Source of the DNA: Variovorax sp. PAMC 28711
Lineage (GTDB): Bacteria > Pseudomonadota > Gammaproteobacteria > Burkholderiales > Burkholderiaceae_C
DNA: 64,000 bases
Assembly: GCF_001577265.1 (NCBI RefSeq)
Contig: NZ_CP014517.1
Coordinates: 3,942,501-4,006,500 of the forward strand
Reading direction: 5' to 3'
The notes under the pieces are model-generated. The model ran no database searches. It was not told where the DNA came from and saw nothing but the letters and a program-made list of their open reading frames with translations. Both the position numbers and the translations under genes were made by a program. This document shows, one piece after another, positions 57,508 to 64,000 of this stretch. The first letter of the stretch is position 1. The number at the start of each line of letters is the position of its first letter.

Positions 57508-58124
57508 GCGCTCCGGCGCCGCGCATCGGCGTGTTCGGCGGCGCCTTCGATCCGCCGCACAACGCCCATGTGGCGCTGGCGGCCGCCGCGCTCGCGCAAC
57601 TGAACCTGAGCGAACTGCGGATTTTCCCGACGGGCAGGGCCTGGCACAAGACGCGGCAGCTGACCGGCGCAGACGACCGACTCGCGATGAGCCGGCTGGC
57701 CTTCGGCGATTTGGCGGGCGTGGTCGTCGATGCGCGCGAAGTGTTGCGCGACGGCCCGACCTACACGCTCGACACGCTGCGCGAATTGCAGGCCGAAAAT
57801 CCCACCGCACGACTCGTGCTGGTCATGGGTGCCGACCAGGCCACGGCGCTGCCGAGCTGGCACGGCTGGCAGGTTATACTCTCCATTGCTATCATTTCTG
57901 TAGCGCATCGCGCAATGCAGACGGGCGCCACAGCCCGATTTGATCCAGCAAGCTTGCCCGGCCTCCCGACCGGCGCGCAGTTCGAGGGCCTCGAACTGCC
58001 GGCCATGGACACCAGTGCCACCGACATTCGCCAGCGCGTCGCGCGCGGTGAGGACGTTTCCGCGCTGGTTCCGCCCGCCGTTGCACGCTATATTGACCAA
58101 CACTTCCTCTACCGCCCCGCCTGA
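57498..58124 (+). CDS. nadD: nicotinate-nucleotide adenylyltransferase
   Basis: NadD makes deamido-NAD from nicotinate mononucleotide and ATP. The N-terminal nucleotidyltransferase signature [18 protein letters not shown] is intact, as are [16 protein letters not shown] and ALPSWHGWQ. The C-terminal [15 protein letters not shown] motif is also intact. The segment between, [18 protein letters not shown], is unusual and is coded by a Comamonadaceae-type small repeat at 57884-57943. The start is ATG 57498; a GTG at 57504 is possible. The length of 208 residues is normal. Confidence 0.95.
   Translation: MAVSAPAPRIGVFGGAFDPPHNAHVALAAAALAQLNLSELRIFPTGRAWHKTRQLTGADDRLAMSRLAFGDLAGVVVDAREVLRDGPTYTLDTLRELQAENPTARLVLVMGADQATALPSWHGWQVILSIAIISVAHRAMQTGATARFDPASLPGLPTGAQFEGLELPAMDTSATDIRQRVARGEDVSALVPPAVARYIDQHFLYRPA
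57884..57943 (+). repeat. Comamonadaceae-type small palindromic repeat, in frame in nadD
   Basis: The stretch has a GCTAT...GTAGC-type imperfect palindrome (57888-57905) followed by a GC-rich tail that resembles the dispersed short repeat common in Comamonadaceae intergenic regions. Here it lies inside nadD, is read in frame and encodes about 20 residues. It is noticeably AT-richer than the flanking codons. Identification rests on pattern memory only. Confidence 0.5.
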
Positions 58125-58792
58125 TGACCACTGAAGCCGCCGCCAAAAAAGACATCCAGAAACTCCAGCGAGCCATCATCGACGGGCTCGAAGACGTCAA
58201 GGCGCAGGACATTCAGGTTTTCGACACGGAGCATCTGTCGCCGCTCTTCGAGCGCGTGATCGTGGCGTCGGGCACGTCGAATCGGCAGACCAAGGCGCTG
58301 GCCTCCAGCGTGCGCGATGCGGTGCGCGAAGCGGGCTTCGGCAAGCCGCGCATCGAGGGCGAAGACAACGGCGAATGGATCATCGTGGACTGCGGCGCCG
58401 CGGTGGCGCACATCATGCAACCGGCGATTCGCCAGTACTACCACCTCGAAGAAATCTGGGGAGACAAGCCGGTGCGGACCAAGTTGGGCGGCAGCAAGCC
58501 GGCCACCGCCAGCAAGGCGCCAGCGGAAGAAGGCAAGAAGCCCGCAGCCAAGACGGAAACCACATTGCGCCGTTCGAGTGCCGCCAAGACGGCGATCCGC
58601 GCTGCCGAACAAGAAGCGCGCGATGCCAAGGCCAAGCCGGCCCGCAAAGCGCCCGCGCGCAAGACGACGGGCGCCACGCGCACGCCGGTCAAGGTGGTGG
58701 GCAAGCCGGCCGCGAAGAAGGTGGCTGCGAAGTCGGCTGCACGGCCCGCGGCCAAGAAGCCTGCACGCAAGGTCGCCCCGAAGAAAGCATGA
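58124..58792 (+). CDS. rsfS: ribosome silencing factor with a long basic C-terminal tail
   Basis: RsfS (Iojap) binds L14 of the large ribosomal subunit and blocks subunit joining during starvation. Residues 1 to about 118 are the normal domain, with [27 protein letters not shown] and the [18 protein letters not shown] strand. The remaining about 104 residues are an Ala/Lys/Pro/Arg-rich tail with repeated KPAxK motifs, resembling a histone H1 tail. The tail roughly doubles the usual length. The ATG overlaps the nadD stop by one base. Confidence 0.93.
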   Translation: MTTEAAAKKDIQKLQRAIIDGLEDVKAQDIQVFDTEHLSPLFERVIVASGTSNRQTKALASSVRDAVREAGFGKPRIEGEDNGEWIIVDCGAAVAHIMQPAIRQYYHLEEIWGDKPVRTKLGGSKPATASKAPAEEGKKPAAKTETTLRRSSAAKTAIRAAEQEARDAKAKPARKAPARKTTGATRTPVKVVGKPAAKKVAAKSAARPAAKKPARKVAPKKA

Positions 58793-59256
58793 AGCTGCTG
58801 GTGGTCGCGGTCGGGCAACGCATGCCCGACTGGGCGCAGACCGCCTGGGACGATTACGCCAAGCGTTTTCCGCCCGAACTCAAGCTCGAACTGCGGGCGG
58901 TCAAGACCGAGCCGCGGGGTTCCAAGTCACTCGAAACGCTGTACGCCGCCGAGCGCGATCGCATCCAGGCGGCCATCGCCAAGGGCATGCGCATCGTGGC
59001 GCTCGACGAGCGGGGCACCGCACTCACCACCAAGGCGCTGGCAGCACGCCTGCAGGCCTGGCAAGGCGAGGGCGATGACGTCGCCCTGGTCATCGGCGGG
59101 CCGGATGGGCTCGACCCTGCTTTCAAGGCCGCCGCGCACGAGCGCATCCGGCTTTCCGACCTGACCCTGCCGCACGCCATGGCGCGCGTGCTGCTGGTCG
59201 AGCAGCTCTACCGCGCGTGGTCCGTGAACGCCGGCCATCCGTACCACCGCGAATGA
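58789..59256 (+). CDS. rlmH: 23S rRNA pseudouridine-1915 N3-methyltransferase
   Basis: RlmH methylates Psi1915 of 23S rRNA in 70S ribosomes. It has 155 residues of the SPOUT fold: [44 protein letters not shown] and the knot motif [32 protein letters not shown]. Its ATG overlaps the rsfS stop by four bases; the rsfS-rlmH pair is conserved in bacteria and links ribosome assembly or silencing functions. Confidence 0.96.
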   Translation: MKLLVVAVGQRMPDWAQTAWDDYAKRFPPELKLELRAVKTEPRGSKSLETLYAAERDRIQAAIAKGMRIVALDERGTALTTKALAARLQAWQGEGDDVALVIGGPDGLDPAFKAAAHERIRLSDLTLPHAMARVLLVEQLYRAWSVNAGHPYHRE

Positions 59257-59858
59257 GCCACTTTTTCATCTACCTCGCGTCGCAGAGCCCGCGGCGCGCG
59301 CAGTTGCTCGGCCAGCTCGGCGTGCGACATGAACTGCTGCTCGCAGGTCCGGACGAAGACGCTGAGGCGCTCGAAATCGTCGCGCCGGGCGAGGCGCCGG
59401 CGGCGTACGTGCAGCGCGTCACGGCACTCAAGCTCGACGCCGCGGTCGCGCGGCATCGGCGGCTGGGCCTGCCGCCGGCGCCGATCCTGTGTGCCGACAC
59501 CACCGTCGCCATGGGCCGCACCATTTTCGGAAAACCCGACGACGCGCGTGACGCCGAACGCATGCTCGCGCTGCTCGCGGGCAGGACGCACCGCGTGTTG
59601 ACGGCAGTGGCCGTGCAGAACGGGCGCCGGCGCCATGTCGCCTTGGGCGTTTCGCGCGTGCGCTTTGCACCGCTCACCCGGGCGCAAATCGCCCGCTACG
59701 TCGCGGACGGCGAGCCGCTCGGCAAGGCCGGCGCGTATGGCATCCAGGGCGCAGCAGCGGCCTTCATCGAGCACATCAGCGGCTCCTATTCGGGCATCAT
59801 GGGCCTTCCGATGTTCGAGACCGCAACGCTGTTGCGCCGCGCCGGATTCAAGACCTAG
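59253..59858 (+). CDS. Maf family nucleoside triphosphate pyrophosphatase (YhdE-like)
   Basis: Maf proteins hydrolyse non-canonical or pyrimidine nucleoside triphosphates to monophosphates. This 201-residue protein has [57 protein letters not shown] and [13 protein letters not shown]. Linkage to rng supports the YhdE (dTTP/UTP) subgroup rather than YceF. ATG 59253 overlaps the rlmH stop by four bases. Confidence 0.92.
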   Translation: MSHFFIYLASQSPRRAQLLGQLGVRHELLLAGPDEDAEALEIVAPGEAPAAYVQRVTALKLDAAVARHRRLGLPPAPILCADTTVAMGRTIFGKPDDARDAERMLALLAGRTHRVLTAVAVQNGRRRHVALGVSRVRFAPLTRAQIARYVADGEPLGKAGAYGIQGAAAAFIEHISGSYSGIMGLPMFETATLLRRAGFKT

Positions 59859-59863
59859 GCGCC

Positions 59864-61390
59864 ATGCAAGACATCCTGATCAACTGGTCCCCGCAAGAGA
59901 CCCGCGTCGCACTGGTGGAGCATGGCGCGGTCCAGGAACTGCACGTCGAACGGACGCTGGAACGAGGTCTGGTCGGCAATGTCTACCTCGGCAAAGTGTC
60001 TCGTGTGCTCCCCGGCATGCAGTCCGCGTTCATCGACATCGGCCTGGAGCGCACCGCGTTCCTGCATGTCGCCGACATCGTGGCGCCTTTCACGCCGGGC
60101 TCGCGTGCGAGCACGCAGGCGCCCGAGCGCGACCATCGCCATCAGGGCGCGATCGTGCCCATCGAAAAGCAGGTGTTCGAAGGCCAGTCACTGCTGGTGC
60201 AGGTGATCAAGGACCCGATCGGCACCAAGGGCGCGCGGCTGTCCACACAGATCAGCATCGCCGGGCGCCTGCTGGTTTTCTTGCCGCAAGACAACCACAT
60301 CGGGGTGTCGCAAAAGATTCCGCCGGCGCAGCGCGATGCATTGCGCGCGCGCATGCAGGCCCTGATCGAAGCCGCTGCCGCCGCGGACAGCGGCGGCGCG
60401 GTGCCGGCGAACACCGGCGGCTTCATCCTCCGCACCAACGGCGAGGATTCGAGCGACGCCGAACTCGCGGAAGACATCGCCTACCTGCGCAAGACCTGGT
60501 CGCGCATTCGCGATTCGTCGTCGAAGCTGCCGGCGATATCGCTGCTGCACCAGGACCTGAGCCTGCTGCAGCGCGTGCTGCGCGACATGACCGTCGAAGA
60601 CACGCAGACCATTCGCATCGACTCGCGCGAACAGTTCGACGTGCTGCTCAAGTTCGGGCTCGAGTTCATGCCGCAGGCGGCTGGCAAGCTGCAGCACTAC
60701 AAGGGCGAGCGGCCGATTTTCGACCTGTACTCGGTCGACGAAGAGATTGCCAAGGCGCTGGGCCGCCGCGTCGAGCTCAAGTCGGGCGGCTACCTCGTGG
60801 TCGACCAGACCGAGGCGCTTACCACTGTCGACGTGAACACCGGCGGCTTCGTCGGCGCGCGCAATTTCGACGACACGATTTTCAAGACCAACCTCGAAGC
60901 AGCCCAGGCCATCGCGCGCCAATTGCGGCTGCGCAACCTGGGCGGCATCGTGATCGTCGACTTCATCGACATGGTGCGCGACGACCACCGCGAGCAGGTG
61001 CTGGGCGAGTTCCGTAAACAGCTGGCGCGCGATCGGGTCAAGACCACGGCCGGTGGCTTTTCCCAGTTGGGCCTGGTCGAAATGACGCGCAAGCGCACGC
61101 GCGAATCGTTGGCCCACATGCTGTGCGAACCGTGTCTGGCCTGCAGCGGCCAGGGCATCGTCAAGACGGCGCGCAGCGTCGCCTACGACGTGATGCGCGA
61201 AATCCTGCGCGAGGCACGGCAGTTCACGCCGCGCGAGTTCCGCATCGTCTCGTCGCCCCAGGTGATCGAGCTGTTCCTCGACGAAGAAAGCCAGCATCTG
61301 GCAGGGCTGAGCGACTTCATCGGCAAACCGATCTCGCTGCAGTCGGAGCCCGCCATCGGGCAGGGCCAGTACGACATCGTGCTGCTCTGA
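59864..61390 (+). CDS. rng: ribonuclease G
   Basis: RNase G matures the 5' end of 16S rRNA and takes part in RNA decay. It has 508 residues, with an N-terminal S1 domain (QDILINWSPQETRVALVE..., VGNVYLGKVSRVLPGMQSAFIDIG), the catalytic VVDQTEALTTVDVNTGGFVG with IVIVDFIDM (Asp residues for metal) and the zinc-link CEPCLAC. No RNase E-type C-terminal scaffold is present, which separates it from rne. It ends the operon and is convergent with msbA. Confidence 0.96.
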   Translation: MQDILINWSPQETRVALVEHGAVQELHVERTLERGLVGNVYLGKVSRVLPGMQSAFIDIGLERTAFLHVADIVAPFTPGSRASTQAPERDHRHQGAIVPIEKQVFEGQSLLVQVIKDPIGTKGARLSTQISIAGRLLVFLPQDNHIGVSQKIPPAQRDALRARMQALIEAAAAADSGGAVPANTGGFILRTNGEDSSDAELAEDIAYLRKTWSRIRDSSSKLPAISLLHQDLSLLQRVLRDMTVEDTQTIRIDSREQFDVLLKFGLEFMPQAAGKLQHYKGERPIFDLYSVDEEIAKALGRRVELKSGGYLVVDQTEALTTVDVNTGGFVGARNFDDTIFKTNLEAAQAIARQLRLRNLGGIVIVDFIDMVRDDHREQVLGEFRKQLARDRVKTTAGGFSQLGLVEMTRKRTRESLAHMLCEPCLACSGQGIVKTARSVAYDVMREILREARQFTPREFRIVSSPQVIELFLDEESQHLAGLSDFIGKPISLQSEPAIGQGQYDIVLL

Positions 61391-61400
61391 CGCGCTGCGC

Positions 61401-63185
61401 TCAGAGCGTCGGTGTTCCGCCTACTGGCGCCGTGCGCATGGCGTTGGTCTGCAGGCGCGCATAGAGCCCGTCGAGTGCCATCAGCTGAGCATGGCTGCCT
61501 TGCTCGGCGACACGGCCATGCTCCATCACCACGATGCGATCGGCGTGCTGGATGGTCGAGAGGCGGTGCGCGACGATCAGCGTCGTGCGGCCCTGCATGA
61601 GGCGTTGCAGCGCGTCTTGCACCAGGCGCTCGGATTCGGTGTCGAGCGCTGAGGTCGCTTCGTCCAGCAGCAAGATCGGTGCGTCCTTGTAGAGGGCGCG
61701 CGCAATCGCCAGGCGTTGTCGCTGGCCGCCTGACAGCTGCGTGGCGTTGTGGCCGAGCACCGTGTCGATGCCTTGGGGCAAGCTGTCGACGTGCGCCTCC
61801 AGGTTGGCGGCGGCCACGCATTGCAGCACCCGCTCGCGATCGACTTGCGAGCCGAGGGCGATGTTGGCGGCCAGCGTGTCGTTGAGCATCACGACGTCCT
61901 GGCTGACCATCGCGAACTGGGCGCGCAGGCTCTTGAGCTGCCATTCCCGGGTATCGTGACCGTCGAGCAGCACCGTGCCGGCGCTCTGCAAGACAAAGCG
62001 TGGCAACAGGTTGACCAGCGTGGTCTTGCCCGAGCCCGAAGGGCCGACGAAGGCCACGATCTCGCCGGGTTCGATGGCCAGTGTCACGCCGTCGATGGCG
62101 GCGGCTTCGTCTTCGCCGCGGTAGGTGACGCGCACCTGTTGCAGCGCAATGCGGCCTTCCGAGCGCGCCGCCACGTGCTTGCCTTCCGACTCCGAAGCGA
62201 CATCGTCGACCAGTGCGAGGCCGCGCTCCAGTGCCGCCAGCCCGCGCGTGATCGGGTTCGCCATGTCGGCCAGGCGACGAATGGGTGCGATGAGCATCAG
62301 CATCGCGGTGATGTAGGCCACGAAACCGCCCACGGTGAGACCCTGCTCGCCGCTTTGCCACAGCGCGATCATCACGACGATCGAGAGCGCGACCGAAGCC
62401 AGCAACTGGGTGAGCGGCGTCATGGCGGCCGAGGCGATGGTCGATTTCACGGCGAGCCGGTTCAGGCTCTGGCTGAGGCGCTCGAAGCGTTCGGCCTGGC
62501 CGGCTTCTGCACCATGCAGCCGCACCACGCGATGTGCCAGCACGTTCTCTTCGACCACATAGGCAAGGTCGTCGGTCGCCTTCTGACCGAGGCGCGTGAG
62601 GTGATAGAGGCGCTTGGAGAGCACCTTCATGATCCACGCGACGCCCGGCACCAGCGCGCCGACGATCAGCGTGAGCTTCCAGTTCAGGTAGACGAGATAG
62701 GCGAGGAGGGCGATCAGCGTGAAGCCGTCGCGCGACAGGCCCAGCAGGGCCTGCACCAACAACATCGAACCGGTCTGCACTTCGTAGACCACGGTGTTGG
62801 AGAGGGCGCTCGCCGACTGCCGCGAGAACAGGGCCAGCTCGGCCGCCAACAGCCGCTCGAAGAGCACGCTGCGCAAGCGCTGCATGCCCTCGTTGGCGAT
62901 GCGTGCCAGCGCGTACTGGGAAACAAATTGGGCCAGGCCGCGCACCGCGAACAGCATGACGACGGCGGCGGGCACGGTCCAGAGCGCCAGCTGTCCGCGA
63001 GAGAAACCGCGGTCGAGCAAAGGCTTGAGGAGCGCTGGCATCAGCGGCTCGGTGAGCGCCGCGACCACCGCCGTGAGGAGACCGATGGCCCACCAGCGCC
63101 GCGATCCGCCGAACCATGTCATGAGCCGGGACAACCGGTGCATCAAGGGGCTGCGCACGGGGGCGTCGACAGGGGAAGGCTGCAT
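61401..63185 (-). CDS. msbA: lipid A flippase / exporter MsbA (ABC half-transporter)
   Basis: This 594-residue half-ABC exporter flips lipid A-core across the inner membrane as a homodimer. The N-terminal membrane domain has about six helices (residues 30-330); the ATPase domain has Walker A GPSGSGKTTLV, the Q loop, signature LSGGQRQRLAIARAL, Walker B ILLLDEATSAL and the switch His in IVAHRLST. It starts MQPSPVDAPVRS. It lies ten bases from the convergent rng stop, with no terminator between. Lipid A functions also appear in lpxK and kdsB of this window. Confidence 0.93.
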   Translation of the reverse strand: MQPSPVDAPVRSPLMHRLSRLMTWFGGSRRWWAIGLLTAVVAALTEPLMPALLKPLLDRGFSRGQLALWTVPAAVVMLFAVRGLAQFVSQYALARIANEGMQRLRSVLFERLLAAELALFSRQSASALSNTVVYEVQTGSMLLVQALLGLSRDGFTLIALLAYLVYLNWKLTLIVGALVPGVAWIMKVLSKRLYHLTRLGQKATDDLAYVVEENVLAHRVVRLHGAEAGQAERFERLSQSLNRLAVKSTIASAAMTPLTQLLASVALSIVVMIALWQSGEQGLTVGGFVAYITAMLMLIAPIRRLADMANPITRGLAALERGLALVDDVASESEGKHVAARSEGRIALQQVRVTYRGEDEAAAIDGVTLAIEPGEIVAFVGPSGSGKTTLVNLLPRFVLQSAGTVLLDGHDTREWQLKSLRAQFAMVSQDVVMLNDTLAANIALGSQVDRERVLQCVAAANLEAHVDSLPQGIDTVLGHNATQLSGGQRQRLAIARALYKDAPILLLDEATSALDTESERLVQDALQRLMQGRTTLIVAHRLSTIQHADRIVVMEHGRVAEQGSHAQLMALDGLYARLQTNAMRTAPVGGTPTL

Positions 63186-63326
63186 AGGCGGCGGATTCTA
63201 CGGGCGGCTACAAACTCGTCCGATCCAGGCTGTTCACCTTTTGTGACGTGGTGCCCGAGGCGTTGTGTACCATGTGGCCTCGCTTCGATCGGGGAAACTT
63301 TTGCCCCGGAAACCTCTCCGAACTGC

Positions 63327-64000
63327 ATGAACAAGCCGTTGACTGACCTTTTCCCGACTTCTTCTTCATCGTTCCTCGCCCGCCGCGCATTGATTGCGGC
63401 CCTCGCTGCATCCCCCGTCGTTCCCGCGCTGGCCCAGTTCCGCGTCGAGGTGTCGGGCGTGGGCCTGACCCAATTGCCAATTGCGCTGGTGCCCTTCAAG
63501 GGCCAGGATGCGTCGCCGCAAAAGATCTCGGCCATCGTCCAGGCCGACCTCGAACGCAGCGGCCAGTTCCGCGGCGTGGATGCCTCCGGCCAGGCGCTCG
63601 ATGAAGCTTCCCGTCCCGACCTCACCCTGTGGCGTCAGCGCACCGCCGACTCCCTGGTGGTCGGCAGCGTCACGCGACTGGCCGACGGCCGCTACGACGT
63701 GCGTTTCCGCTTGTGGGACGTGGTCAAGGGGCAAGACCTCGGTGGCCAGAGCTACACGGTGCCGCAGGGCGATCTGCGCCTCGCGTCGCACCGCATTGCC
63801 GACTACGTCTACGAAAAACTCACCGGTGAAAAAGGCATTTTCTCGACGCGCATCGCCTACGTCACCAAGGGTGGCAGCCGCTACAGCCTGTGGGTTGCCG
63901 ATGCCGATGGCGAGAACGCGCAATCGGCGCTGGCCAGTCCGGAACCCATCATTTCGCCTTGCTGGTCTTCGAACGGCCAGCAACTCGCCTATGTGTCGTT
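63327..64000 (+). CDS. tolB: Tol-Pal system periplasmic protein TolB, 3' end cut by window edge
   Basis: TolB is the beta-propeller partner of Pal in the Tol-Pal system. The frame is open from ATG 63327 to the window end (224 complete codons, no stop). The signal region contains an ARRALIAAL segment ending ALA before QFRVEVSGVG. The N-terminal domain (PIALVPFKGQDASPQKISAIVQADLERSGQFRGVD, then HRIADYVYEKLTGEKGIFSTRIAYV) and the first propeller strands match TolB. A short hairpin (CGGGG/CCCCG) lies in its leader at about 63290-63308. Confidence 0.93.
   Translation, partial: MNKPLTDLFPTSSSSFLARRALIAALAASPVVPALAQFRVEVSGVGLTQLPIALVPFKGQDASPQKISAIVQADLERSGQFRGVDASGQALDEASRPDLTLWRQRTADSLVVGSVTRLADGRYDVRFRLWDVVKGQDLGGQSYTVPQGDLRLASHRIADYVYEKLTGEKGIFSTRIAYVTKGGSRYSLWVADADGENAQSALASPEPIISPCWSSNGQQLAYVS

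Overview
The window is high-GC chromosomal DNA from a betaproteobacterium of the order Burkholderiales, most likely the Comamonadaceae and Variovorax-like. This is inferred from several classic gene orders (exbB-exbD-lpxK-trm112-kdsB-adk, clpS-clpA, yebC-purD-hemF-nadD-rsfS-rlmH-maf-rng), from the Comamonadaceae-type small palindromic repeat inside nadD, and from the aryl-polyene pigment cluster. No database search was run. I see no tRNA, rRNA, CRISPR array, insertion sequence or prophage. Coding density is very high and most neighbours overlap by 1 or 4 bases.

Layout, left part (1-22.8 kb). A FimV-like membrane protein enters from the left edge, followed by a 2-hydroxyacid dehydrogenase, a small unknown protein and lexA with two SOS boxes. 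An asparaginase gene diverges from lexA and leads into two small unknown genes (DUF6644-like, DUF6152-like). Next is the minus-strand envelope operon exbB-exbD-lpxK-trm112-kdsB-adk. Then come xseA, sodB, a DUF192 gene, two related tiny exported basic proteins, icd, clpS-clpA, a small membrane protein, a cardiolipin synthase, sbcB, a sirtuin and a soluble PAS histidine kinase.

Middle part (22.8-40.1 kb, mostly minus strand). A periplasmic amino-acid-type binding protein and an acyl-CoA ligase are followed by a compact pyrimidine operon. In transcription order it encodes a GTP-cyclohydrolase-II-like URC1, a DUF1688 URC4, uracil phosphoribosyltransferase (upp), a BMP-type ABC importer (binding protein, double ATPase, two permeases), a small exported protein and a CodA-like deaminase. 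The deaminase carries Cys where E. coli CodA has Asp314, a hallmark of 5-methylcytosine deaminases. Together they suggest import of a pyrimidine base, deamination to thymine or uracil, phosphoribosylation and ring breakdown by the URC route. A divergent ECF sigma / NrsF-type anti-sigma pair, a DUF1993 protein, a YdjM-like membrane protein and a HerA-like ATPase follow.

Right part. From 40.2 to 54.4 kb lies an aryl-polyene (xanthomonadin-like) gene cluster of two convergent operons. The plus arm has an ACP, a membrane protein, an AMP ligase fused to a hotdog dehydratase, a LpxL-type acyltransferase, a LolA-like protein, an MMPL exporter, a deacetylase, a methyltransferase, an ApeP-like dehydratase and a FabG-like reductase. 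The minus arm has a chorismatase, an acyltransferase, a glycosyltransferase, a PAP2 protein, an ACP and a ketosynthase. The chorismatase should supply the hydroxybenzoate head group, the ligase loads it on an ACP, the ketosynthase, reductase and dehydratases build the polyene, and the acyltransferases, MMPL and LolA-like proteins attach and export it. The window ends with the yebC-to-rng housekeeping operon, convergent msbA, and the 5' part of tolB.
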